This document shows positions 6,973-13,393 of a DNA stretch of 13,758 nt, one piece after another. The stretch is from contig DAINAT010000102.1 in assembly GCA_036733305.1 (NCBI GenBank), positions 1 to 13,758 on the forward strand, given 5' to 3'. How positions within the stretch are numbered: the first letter of the stretch is position 1; each line of letters begins with the position of its first letter. Under the pieces are notes generated by a model. The model worked only from the letters and a program-made list of their open reading frames with translations. It made no database searches and had not been told where the DNA came from. A program made the translations under genes and the position numbers. The stretch is from UBA7672 sp036733305. Lineage in GTDB: Bacteria > Pseudomonadota > Alphaproteobacteria > Caulobacterales > Hyphomonadaceae.

Positions 6973-7443
6973 ACCTGACAAACGGGAGGTCTTGGAACGC
7001 GTCCGAGCTCAAGATGTCAGGTCAGTTGGCCGGCGTGGCTGCGGTGTGTTGGAGACTTGGGTGACCAAGCCCTCCTTCAAGGAAGTCGTGGAACCTGCGA
7101 GTGGGCGTATTCGACCCCTTGCGGCGACCCGGCGAAACGAACTGCGCAGCATTGCCTCCGAAGTGAAATCGGAGGGTCCGGAACCTGACGGACAGGTTCC
7201 GACACGCTGAACCGGTCACTGGCAATGGAGCTAAGGCCCCTGGGGTTCATCCCCTTGGTGTGTCGCAAGCAACTCCAATCGCCATCACCGGGAAGAACGG
7301 CCAATGCAGGGGCGCGTGATGATCACGCGCAACCGCTGATCTTCGGATCAGCACTGGCACGACCCACGGCGCTGTCATCGCGCGCCCCAACTCCCTGTTC
7401 GGGAGGGACGACACCACGCATCCCGGACAGCGAAAGCTGGTCC
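6973..7443 (+). ncRNA. Candidate large structured RNA, unclassified
   Basis: No credible coding frame, but a dense run of perfect stems. ACCTGACA (6973-6980) pairs with TGTCAGGT (7015-7022) around an inner CTTGGA/TCCGAG hairpin. GGAG-A-CTTGG, loop GTGA, pairs with CCAAG and CTCC (7051-7075). CCTCCGA/TCGGAGG spans 7155-7175 and CGGAACCTG/CAGGTTCCG 7179-7201. A multibranch closed by CCGGT (7212-7216)/ACCGG (7287-7291) holds TGGAG/CTCCA and GGGG/CCCC. GGGGC (7309-7313)/GCCCC (7384-7388) encloses GCGTG/CACGC and GCTGATC-TTCG-GATCAGC (7335-7352). CTCCC/GGGAG is at 7391-7405, and GGACAGC-GAAA-GCTG with TCC closes 7425-7443. UUCG and GNRA loops appear only on the plus strand, which sets the orientation. 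I see no RNase P, tmRNA or group II domain V signature. An IscB/HEARO-type RNA lacking its protein is possible but unproven. The ends are approximate. Confidence 0.6.
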
Positions 7444-7470
7444 CAACGACCAATCGCGCCACGACGGGAC

Positions 7471-7493
7471 GTAGGGTGCATCTTGATGCACCG
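7471..7493. repeat. TAGGGTGCAT hairpin repeat, copy 3
   Basis: GTAGG leads into GGTGCAT (about 7475-7482), a short CTTG loop and ATGCACC (to 7492). It shares the GTAGGGTGCATCTT start with copy 2 and begins about 30 bases after the last stem of the RNA candidate. Confidence 0.75.
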
Positions 7494-7497
7494 CGAC

Positions 7498-7560
7498 GGA
7501 GGGGAATTGCCTCCACCGCGTGAAACGCGGGGGAGGTGGATCGCCGCTACTTCGCGGCGA
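7498..7560. repeat. Tandem GC-rich hairpin repeat
   Basis: The first hairpin is CCTCC-A-CCGCG (7510-7520), loop TGAAA, CGCGG-G-GGAGG (7526-7536). The second is TCGCCGC (7541-7547), loop TACTTC, GCGGCGA (7554-7560), followed by GACGGAGGGGGC. Such GGAGGTGG/CGGAGGGGG hairpin units are commonly dispersed between genes in alphaproteobacteria. It lies about 90 bases before the dehydrogenase start and would be in that gene's 5' leader if transcription begins upstream. Confidence 0.75.
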
Positions 7561-7652
7561 GACGGAGGGGGCGGCGCAACGCGCGCGACCGCCCACCGTG
7601 ACAATCCCCGCCACCCCCACTATCTCTGCGGCCAACAAAGGACGCGACACCC

Positions 7653-8516
7653 ATGGCCACATGCGCATTTCTCGGACTCGGCGTCATGGGCGGCCCCATG
7701 GCGCGTCACCTCTCGCAAAAGAGCCACGACGTCACCGTCTGGAACCGCTCGCCGGAGAAAGCCGCCGCATGGGCAGAGAAGGGCGGCAAGGGCGCAACGG
7801 CCACGTCGCCTGAGCAAGCAACAGCCAGCGCTGACTTCATCCTGATGTGCCTCGGCGACGACCCGGACGTCGAGGCCGTGTTCGATCGCATAGAGCCGAC
7901 ACTCAAAGCCGGCCAGATCATCATCGACCACACCACCGGCTCAGCCGGCCTCGCCCGCCGCCTCGAAACGCGCGCGAAAGCCAAAGGCGCGGGCTATCTC
8001 GACGCCCCCGTCTCCGGCGGACAGGCAGGCGCGGAGAACGGCCAGCTCACCGTCATGGTCGGCGGCTCCCCCGAGACATTCGCAAAAGCCGAGCCCGTCA
8101 TGCGCGCCTTCTCGAAACAGATCACGCTTATTGGCGACAGCGGCGCAGGCCAGCTCGCCAAGTCGGTCAACCAGATCTGCATCGCAGGCGTGGTGCAGGG
8201 CGTCGCCGAAGGTCTGCACTTCGCCCGCGCCAACGGTCTCGACGAAGCGAAGGTCATCGAAGCCATCTCCGCAGGCGCCGCCCAAAGCTGGCAGATGCAG
8301 AACCGCTGGAAGACCATGGTCGACGGCAAGTTCGACTTCGGCTTCGCGGTCGACTGGATGCGCAAGGATCTCCGCATCGCGCTCGACGCCGCCCGCACCT
8401 CCGGCGCTTCCACCCCGCTCACCGCGCTCATCGACCAGTTCTACGCCGACATCCAGGCCGACGGTCACGGCCGCTGGGACACCTCCAGCCTCATCTCGCG
8501 CCTCAACAGGAAGTGA
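7653..8516 (+). CDS. NAD(P)-binding beta-hydroxyacid dehydrogenase (3-hydroxyisobutyrate dehydrogenase family)
   Basis: A 287-residue enzyme of the 3-hydroxyisobutyrate dehydrogenase family, which oxidises beta-hydroxyacids (or reduces semialdehydes) with NAD(P). The N-terminal Rossmann motif is FLGLGVMGGPMARHL (GLGVMG at 8-13). The substrate-binding signature is DAPVSGGQAGAENGQLTVMVGG (118-138), and the catalytic lysine region is GAGQLAKSVNQ (K170, N173). The end GFAVDWMRKDLRIALD is also typical. It starts at ATG 7653 with AAAGGA about ten bases upstream. The exact substrate (hydroxyisobutyrate, tartronate semialdehyde, glyoxylate/succinic semialdehyde) cannot be told. arfB follows with almost no gap, suggesting co-transcription. 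Confidence 0.92.
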   Translation: MATCAFLGLGVMGGPMARHLSQKSHDVTVWNRSPEKAAAWAEKGGKGATATSPEQATASADFILMCLGDDPDVEAVFDRIEPTLKAGQIIIDHTTGSAGLARRLETRAKAKGAGYLDAPVSGGQAGAENGQLTVMVGGSPETFAKAEPVMRAFSKQITLIGDSGAGQLAKSVNQICIAGVVQGVAEGLHFARANGLDEAKVIEAISAGAAQSWQMQNRWKTMVDGKFDFGFAVDWMRKDLRIALDAARTSGASTPLTALIDQFYADIQADGHGRWDTSSLISRLNRK

Positions 8517-8518
8517 CA

Positions 8519-8929
8519 GTGAAAGTCTTCCTGCATCAATTCGAGCACGAGCTGGAGGAGAAGTTCGTCACCGCCGGAGGCCCCGGCGGGCAGAACGTCA
8601 ACAAGGTCGCTTCCGCCGTCCAGATCCGCTGGAACGTCAAGAAAAGCCACGCCTTCGACGACGAACAGAAATGGATGATCCGTCGCGCGCTTGCCAACCG
8701 GATCAATGACGAGGGCGAACTCGTCCTCTTCATCCAGACCCACCGTTCGCAAGTCCGCAACCGGGAGGAAGCGCGCGAACGCCTGGTCGAGCTGATCGAG
8801 AAATCGCTCGTGAAGCAGAAGAAGCGCGTCGCTACCAAGCCGAGCAAGGCGCAGAAACAACGCCGCCTCGAAGGCAAGGCAATCCGTTCCAAAGTGAAAG
8901 CCAATCGCGGCCGCATCAGCGACGACTGA
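8519..8929 (+). CDS. arfB: Alternative ribosome-rescue factor B (peptidyl-tRNA hydrolase, GGQ)
   Basis: A 136-residue ArfB/YaeJ-like protein that releases nascent peptides from ribosomes stalled on mRNAs lacking a stop codon. The catalytic GGQ is in FVTAGGPGGQNVNKVASAVQ (residues 23-25). The C-terminal tail KKRVATKPSKAQKQRRLEGK, followed by RSKVKANRGR, is the basic region that enters the empty mRNA channel. Length matches the family, and there is no codon-recognition domain as in RF1/RF2. I chose GTG at 8519, seven bases after AGGA (8508-8511); a GTG at 8513 would overlap the upstream stop (TGA 8514-8516). The tight spacing suggests coupling to the dehydrogenase. The open frame extends further upstream but that part is antiparallel noise inside the dehydrogenase gene. 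Confidence 0.92.
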   Translation: MKVFLHQFEHELEEKFVTAGGPGGQNVNKVASAVQIRWNVKKSHAFDDEQKWMIRRALANRINDEGELVLFIQTHRSQVRNREEARERLVELIEKSLVKQKKRVATKPSKAQKQRRLEGKAIRSKVKANRGRISDD

Positions 8930-8951
8930 TCCGGCGACGATTCTTTGCACC

Positions 8952-8970
8952 CTCAAGGGGATACCCTGAG
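8952..8970 (+). terminator. Short hairpin after arfB
   Basis: CTCA-A-GGG (8952-8959) pairs with CCC-TGAG (8964-8970) around GATA, 23 bases after the arfB stop. There is no T-run, so it is only a weak terminator candidate. Confidence 0.3.
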
Positions 8971-8988
8971 CGACCCCGCCGATTGCCC

Positions 8989-9015
8989 TGATACACAACC
9001 ATAGGTTGTTGATAC
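8989..9015. promoter_or_regulatory. TGATAC direct repeats flanking a palindrome upstream of the GNAT gene
   Basis: The order is TGATAC (8989-8994), ACAACC (8995-9000), ATA, GGTTGT (9004-9009), TGATAC (9010-9015). A third GATAC is at 8960-8964. The element ends just two bases before the ribosome-binding site GGGAGGGG (9017-9024), so it could be an operator or a leader hairpin controlling translation of the gene at 9030. Confidence 0.4.
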
Positions 9016-9029
9016 CGGGAGGGGTTGGG

Positions 9030-9659
9030 GTGGCGGATATTCCGAAGACGAGAACCTGTGTCTCAAACGAAGAGGCCGAACGCCTCCGCAATTTCGTCAG
9101 GCAAGCCGAGCTCATGAACGGCCGCATCGCCGGCGCACGCATCGCCCGCCCAGAAGACGCCGAAGCGCTCGCCGGCCTGCTCGCCCACGAAACCATCGGC
9201 CCACGCATCTACACCATGCCCAACCCGATCAACGCTGCAACGATGCAGCCCTTCATCACCGATCACCTGATGCAACGCGCCCGAGGCGACGGCGTCCTGT
9301 TCGTCTCGTTCAACGGGCAGGGCGAATGCACCGCCTATTTCGATGTCGAACTCTGGCCGCAATGGTCCATCGCCAAGTTCGGCGGCGCTGTAAAAGCCGA
9401 ACGCCAGGGCAGAGGCTTCGGCGGTTTGTGCGGTCTCGCAGCCGTCGAATGGTGCTTCGACCAGCTCGGCGTCGCCCGCATCTGTGAAACCACCGCCCGC
9501 GACAACGACCGCTCCATTCGCCTGCTGTCCCGCCTCGGCTTCGTCCAGCACGGCGAAGTCACATCGGTAAAGCCCGACGGCACAACCCGACCATCGCTCT
9601 ACTGGGAACTCGAGCGCGACGCATGGGACGCCCACAAATCCCTGCGCAGAACCGGCTAG
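9030..9659 (+). CDS. GNAT-family N-acetyltransferase (RimJ/RimL-like)
   Basis: A 209-residue GNAT protein. The central region ARIARPEDAEALAGLLAHETIGPRIY precedes the acetyl-CoA motif GGAVKAERQGRGFGGLCGLAAVEWCF (QGRGFG) and the RimJ-like signature VARICETTARDNDRSIRLLSRLGFVQHGEV, followed by SLYWELERDAW. The substrate is unknown. GTG at 9030 is preferred because GGGAGGGG ends five bases before it; a TTG at 9006 would add eight residues and lie inside a palindrome. The first 30 residues are outside the usual GNAT core. Confidence 0.88.
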   Translation: MADIPKTRTCVSNEEAERLRNFVRQAELMNGRIAGARIARPEDAEALAGLLAHETIGPRIYTMPNPINAATMQPFITDHLMQRARGDGVLFVSFNGQGECTAYFDVELWPQWSIAKFGGAVKAERQGRGFGGLCGLAAVEWCFDQLGVARICETTARDNDRSIRLLSRLGFVQHGEVTSVKPDGTTRPSLYWELERDAWDAHKSLRRTG

Positions 9660-9759
9660 CGGCATGGCTAACGCGACCCGACAAATTCCCCCGCGCCCGT
9701 TGCCGTGAATCTTAAACCGTAAGCGGCACGTTGTTTACGGGGATAAGGATCGGGGCGTC

Positions 9760-11439
9760 ATGTCAGCTATATCAACCCAGCCGCAAGGCTTGGCTCCCAA
9801 ACCTGTGACCAAAGCCAAGGCCGGCGCATCCGGCCAGGCCAAGGACAAGAAGGCAAAACCCAAGCGCTCGATTGGCGCTGAGGTCCGCCGTGACATCCTG
9901 ATTTTCACAGGCTTCATCGCTGCTGGCTTCATCCTGTCGGTAAACCTCGACGTCGTCGGCTTGCTCTACACGCTTGGCGCTCAGCACATCGACATGCAGC
10001 TCTCCAAGCTGTTCGGCACGATCATATTCGCCTGCGTTGGCCTCACGCTCTACGTCATCACCCGCTACGGCGAACACATCCGCGAACTCCGCACCCGCCT
10101 GCAGACGGAAGAACGCGCCCGCCGCGTCGCCATGCACGATCCACTCACCGGCCTGCCGAACCGCCGCCACCTCAAGGGCGTCCTCAACTGGCTGCTCAGC
10201 AACAACGACAACGCCCGCAAACTCGGCGTCGTCGTGCTTGATGTCGACCGCTTCCGCGCGTTCAATGATGCCAATGGCCGTGTCATGGGCGACGAAGTCC
10301 TGATGACCATCGGCAAGGTGCTCAATATGCGCGCCGGTGTTTCGGGCTTCGTCGCGCGGCTTGAGATGGACGAGTTCGTCATTCTCCTCCCGGATCATGG
10401 CGAGGACGAGCTGATGGATTGGCTCTCCGCCACGCTCACCGCCATCGAAGCGCCGATGACCATCGGCAAGACCAGCGTCACGGTCAGCGCCACCGCAGGC
10501 GCGGCCATCGGCCTTGCAGATGGCCGTGACGCCGAAACGCTGCTCCACCGCGCCAGCCTCGCCCTGCGCCGTGCAAAGGACACCAGCCGCGGCTGGTTCG
10601 CCTTCTTCAAGACCGGCATGGACGAACTCGTCCGCCAGCGCGCCCTGTTCGAGAACGACCTGTGGAATGCCGTCCGCAATGACGAGATCGCGCCTTACTA
10701 TCAGCCGCTCGTCTCCCTATCTGATGGCAAGCCCTACGGTTACGAGGTGCTGGCCCGCTGGAATCACGCCACCCGTGGCCCCATCCCGCCGGATCAGTTC
10801 ATCCCGGCAGCTGAAGCCAGCGGCGCGATCGCGGAGTTGACCTTCAATCTTCTTCGCAGGGCCTGCCGCGAGGCGGTGAATGCGGAAGGCGCGCCGCGGC
10901 TCTCGCTGAATCTATCGCCGGTTCACCTGAGCGATGAAGGTCTCGCGACCAAACTCCTCAAGGTTCTTGAGGAAGCCGGGTTCGAGCCTTCGCGCCTTGA
11001 AGTCGAACTTACCGAAGCGGCCCTGATCACGGATCTGGACGCAGCCCGCGACATCCTCCACGCACTGCGCGAGCGCGGAGTCACCATTGCACTCGACAAT
11101 TTCGGCAAGGGCCACGCCAGCCTGCTGCAGCTCCGCCAGTTACCGTTCGACAAGCTGAAGATCGACCGCTCCTTCGTCCGCCGCATGGTCAACGATGCGG
11201 AGTCAGCGACACTGGTGCGCACGATTATCGCCATGGCCAAGAGCCTCGGCCTCACCGTCGTCGCTGAAGGCGTCGAAACGGCCGAACAGGGCAAGGCGCT
11301 GATGAGCATGGGCTGCGATATGGGGCAGGGCTACCTTTACGGTCGCGCCTCGCAGGCGATCATCGTCCGCCCCGGCGAACCGCGCACACGCCGCGTGGCC
11401 GTTTTGAAATCCGCCGACGACATCGTCCTGATCGACTAG
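9760..11439 (+). CDS. Membrane-anchored degenerate GGDEF-EAL protein
   Basis: A 559-residue protein with a basic Ala/Lys-rich N-terminus (1-44), two membrane helices (about 46-70 and 85-101), a short coiled linker (HIRELRTRLQTEERARR), GGDEF (about 125-285) and EAL (about 290-540). Such domains make and break c-di-GMP. DPLTGLPNRR (127-136) is present, but the active-site GGDEF reads EMDEF (202-206), so cyclase activity is unlikely. In EAL, the signature reads EVL (329-331; the metal-binding Glu is kept), N384 of NLSPVHL, E416 and E419 of ELTE, K466 of LKID, E504 of EGVE and Q523 of GQGY are kept. DDFGTG is replaced by DNFGKG (446-451), with the second Asp changed to Asn. It may be a weak phosphodiesterase or a ligand sensor. 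ATG at 9760 has AAGGA ten bases upstream. Confidence 0.93.
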   Translation: MSAISTQPQGLAPKPVTKAKAGASGQAKDKKAKPKRSIGAEVRRDILIFTGFIAAGFILSVNLDVVGLLYTLGAQHIDMQLSKLFGTIIFACVGLTLYVITRYGEHIRELRTRLQTEERARRVAMHDPLTGLPNRRHLKGVLNWLLSNNDNARKLGVVVLDVDRFRAFNDANGRVMGDEVLMTIGKVLNMRAGVSGFVARLEMDEFVILLPDHGEDELMDWLSATLTAIEAPMTIGKTSVTVSATAGAAIGLADGRDAETLLHRASLALRRAKDTSRGWFAFFKTGMDELVRQRALFENDLWNAVRNDEIAPYYQPLVSLSDGKPYGYEVLARWNHATRGPIPPDQFIPAAEASGAIAELTFNLLRRACREAVNAEGAPRLSLNLSPVHLSDEGLATKLLKVLEEAGFEPSRLEVELTEAALITDLDAARDILHALRERGVTIALDNFGKGHASLLQLRQLPFDKLKIDRSFVRRMVNDAESATLVRTIIAMAKSLGLTVVAEGVETAEQGKALMSMGCDMGQGYLYGRASQAIIVRPGEPRTRRVAVLKSADDIVLID

Positions 11440-11509
11440 GCAGTTCGCTGGTTGCGCGTACGCACGCTGTCAGCTCATCCACAGCGGTATGGCCGGGCCG
11501 CAGACGAAC

Positions 11510-11542
11510 GCTGCCGCCATCGACGAGCCGCTACACGGCAGC
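11510..11542. terminator. Hairpin between convergent genes (weak)
   Basis: GCTGCCG (11510-11516) and CGGCAGC (11536-11542) are perfect 7-base inverted arms around 19 bases, between the GGDEF-EAL stop (11439) and the oxygenase stop (11544). The position fits a shared terminator, but there is no T-run on either side. Confidence 0.3.
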
Positions 11543-11543
11543 A

Positions 11544-12497
11544 TCACATCCGCAGGCCGATTTCCCGCAGGCGGATTTCCAGGAAGTCCTGCGACTTCAG
11601 CGGTTCGGGATACTTGTTCGGTAGCTCCGGCGTGATGCACGAGGCCAGCGTCTTGATCTCGTAGTCCGGATTGAAGTGCAGGAAGAAGGGTGTCGAATAG
11701 CGTGGAAAACGCGAACGCTCCGGCTTCGGGTTCACGACCCGATGGGTCGTTGACGGCAGCACATGATTGGTCAGGCGCTGCAGCATATCACCGACGTTCA
11801 CGACAAGAGATCCCGCCGGCGGGTTCACGGCCAGCCACGAACCATTGCGGTGAAGCACTTCCAGCCCGCCTTCCTCGGCGCCGAGAAGCAGGGTGATGAC
11901 GTTGATATCCTCATGCGCGCCCGCCCGAACCGAACCCTCTGGAGGCGGCTCGGTCTGCGGCGGATAATGCAGCAGGCGCAGGATCGAGTTTCCGTCCTGT
12001 ACCGCGTCGTCGAAGAAGCGCGGATCAAGCTTCAGGTGCATCGCGATGGCCGACAGGATGTCTAGACCGAAATCATCCAGCGCCTTGTACATGGCGTTGG
12101 TGGAGTCCTTCCAACCTGGAACTTCGGATACGTACAGGTTCTCGCCCATGACGTCGGCATACTTGTGGCCAGCCGGAAGCTCGCGTGCGACGTGCCAGAA
12201 CTCCTTCTGGTCCTTCGCCTTGGCGCCTTTGGCGACTTCGGTGGCGAACGGCGTATAGGCGCGCTGTCCGCCGCCGCCCGGGATGAAGTAGCCACGCTTG
12301 GTTTCATCGGGCAGGGCGAAGAACTGCTTGCCGGCATTCACGCCGCGATCGATCACGCTCTGGTCAATCGGGTGGTCAGTGATGACGGCAAAGCCGGTAT
12401 CGCGGAAACTGGCGCCGAGCTTCTCGGCGAACGCCTTGGGATCGCGCTTCCACAACGTATAGGAAATCGGCTCGAACAAGCTGGTCGTGGTGGTCAT
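11544..12497 (-). CDS. Isopenicillin N synthase-like 2-oxoglutarate/Fe(II) dioxygenase
   Basis: A 317-residue non-haem iron oxygenase. The N-terminal half holds the DIOX_N-type domain (FRDTGFAVITDHPIDQSVIDRGVNAGKQFFALPDETK). The jelly-roll core has the iron triad as HED in RAGAHEDINVITLLLG (H195 and D197) and H252 in PSTTHRVVNP. The RxS co-substrate site is RYSTPFFLHFNPD (R266, S268). The family oxidises diverse small molecules with 2-oxoglutarate and O2; the substrate is unknown. A beta-lactam role is not implied, because no partner genes are present. ATG at 12497 has GAGG about five bases upstream. It is convergent with the GGDEF-EAL gene and divergent from the gene at 12679. Confidence 0.92.
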   Translation of the reverse strand: MTTTTSLFEPISYTLWKRDPKAFAEKLGASFRDTGFAVITDHPIDQSVIDRGVNAGKQFFALPDETKRGYFIPGGGGQRAYTPFATEVAKGAKAKDQKEFWHVARELPAGHKYADVMGENLYVSEVPGWKDSTNAMYKALDDFGLDILSAIAMHLKLDPRFFDDAVQDGNSILRLLHYPPQTEPPPEGSVRAGAHEDINVITLLLGAEEGGLEVLHRNGSWLAVNPPAGSLVVNVGDMLQRLTNHVLPSTTHRVVNPKPERSRFPRYSTPFFLHFNPDYEIKTLASCITPELPNKYPEPLKSQDFLEIRLREIGLRM

Positions 12498-12556
12498 CCT
12501 GACCTCGTCGGATACTGTGCTACACCCCTAGTATATAGCGCAGGGAACGGAAGCCC

Positions 12557-12679
12557 ATGACCGCAGCCCTACATATAAGTGGAAAGGCCGTGGGGTCGGC
12601 GGACGGACGGAAACCTGCACGGACGACAGTAAAACGGGCCGTTTGCGGCGGTTTGACCCGCATCAAGGCCGGCGCCTGA
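12557..12679 (+). CDS. Possible 40-residue small ORF upstream of a GNAT
   Basis: ATG at 12557 to TGA at 12679, encoding 40 residues (MTAALHISGKAVGSADGRK, then a basic Arg/Lys-rich half). The stop overlaps the GNAT start as TGATG. GGGAA and CGGAAG lie just upstream as weak ribosome-binding signals. I recognise no family. It could be a leader peptide or translated upstream ORF coupled to the GNAT, or chance. Confidence 0.3.
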   Translation: MTAALHISGKAVGSADGRKPARTTVKRAVCGGLTRIKAGA

Positions 12680-13167
12680 TGGCAAAGCACTATGTGCTGC
12701 GCATGCGGCGCGAACTGTCGGAACCGATAGAAGTCCCCGTCTGGCCCGCTGACGTGACTTTCCAGACCTTGGGGGCCAAGCCCGACAAGAAGCACGCCAA
12801 GGCAGCCCATTCCGTTCTGGAATCCGGCTTCTGGGAGGGCGGCGGCGGCGCGCCCATCTTCCCACGCTGGTGGAAAGCCTTGCGGAAGGATTCAGAATTT
12901 GACCCCGCGCTGGTGTTCCTGGCTTTCGAGGGCAATGAAGTCATCGGCATGGCGCAATGCTGGACCAGCGCCTTTGTAAAGGACCTCGCAATCCATCCCC
13001 GCGCCCGCAAACGCGGCATCGGCCGCGCACTGATGCTGACGGCGTTCGATGCATTTGCAAAACGCGGCGCCGCTTACGTCGATCTGAAAGTGCGTGAAGA
13101 AAACGAAACTGCGCAGCGGCTCTATACATCGCTCCGTATGCGGATCGTCTCGCGCGACGCCGAGTAG
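12679..13167 (+). CDS. GNAT-family N-acetyltransferase with N-terminal extension
   Basis: A 162-residue protein from ATG 12679. The C-terminal half carries acetyl-CoA motif A (KDLAIHPRARKRGIGRALML, with RKRGIGR at 110-116) and VREENETAQRLYTSLRMRIV. The first 60 residues (MAKHYVLRMRRELSEPIEVP followed by WPADVTF) do not look like the usual GNAT N-terminus but lead into HSVLESGFWEGGGGAPIFPRWW. The substrate is unknown. AAGG at 12665-12668 lies ten bases upstream, and the start overlaps a small ORF stop. A TTG at 12643 would add twelve residues but has no good ribosome-binding site. Confidence 0.82.
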   Translation: MAKHYVLRMRRELSEPIEVPVWPADVTFQTLGAKPDKKHAKAAHSVLESGFWEGGGGAPIFPRWWKALRKDSEFDPALVFLAFEGNEVIGMAQCWTSAFVKDLAIHPRARKRGIGRALMLTAFDAFAKRGAAYVDLKVREENETAQRLYTSLRMRIVSRDAE

Positions 13168-13201
13168 AGTCGTCAACGCGCGTTTATCTTCGTGTGTTTT
13201 C

Positions 13202-13219
13202 GATTCAGACTGATGAATC
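13202..13219. promoter_or_regulatory. Hairpin/palindrome GATTCA-N6-TGAATC
   Basis: GATTCA (13202-13207) and TGAATC (13214-13219) pair perfectly around GACTGA, 35 bases after the GNAT stop and at the edge of an AT-rich stretch. It may be a terminator of the GNAT or an operator of the next gene. Confidence 0.3.
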
Positions 13220-13244
13220 AAAGTATACTCAAATAATTCGTCCG

Positions 13245-13269
13245 AATACTGTCGAAAATTTCCAGTATT
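13245..13269. promoter_or_regulatory. Palindrome AATACTG-N11-CAGTATT in AT-rich promoter region of the Sel1 gene
   Basis: AATACTG (13245-13251) and CAGTATT (13263-13269) form a perfect 7-base inverted repeat with an 11-base centre (25 bases in all). A nested ATTCG-TC-CGAAT (about 13236-13247) lies beside it. The region 13190-13270 is clearly more AT-rich than its surroundings, fitting a promoter/operator upstream of the gene at 13394. Confidence 0.4.
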
Positions 13270-13393
13270 AACTACGCCGCAAGTCTTCTCCGCTTGAATG
13301 GTCCTCAAGCCGCAGATGCGGCGGTGGGTTGGAAGTGAGCCGAGGTCCGAAGAGGCCGACGCAAGTTTCCTTAGGTTCAAAGGGACTGCCAGA

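Noticed and set aside
6973..7443. Identification of the structured RNA as RNase P, tmRNA or a group II intron
   Set aside because: I do not see the RNase P GAGGAAAGUCC core, a tmRNA tag reading frame with a tRNA-like end, or a group II domain V hairpin.
6843..7845. Several open frames of 65-206 codons in the gap, including 7225-7845 on the plus strand
   Set aside because: They have no ribosome-binding sites and no recognisable domain, overlap perfect RNA stems and GC hairpins, and the longest runs into the dehydrogenase in another frame.
7847..8518. N-terminal extension of the arfB frame by about 220 codons
   Set aside because: It is Arg/Pro-rich and lies inside the dehydrogenase gene; ArfB homologues are about 140 residues, matching the GTG start at 8519.
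11544..12497. A beta-lactam biosynthetic role for the isopenicillin-N-synthase-like gene
   Set aside because: The family is broad, and no ACV synthetase or acyltransferase gene is nearby.
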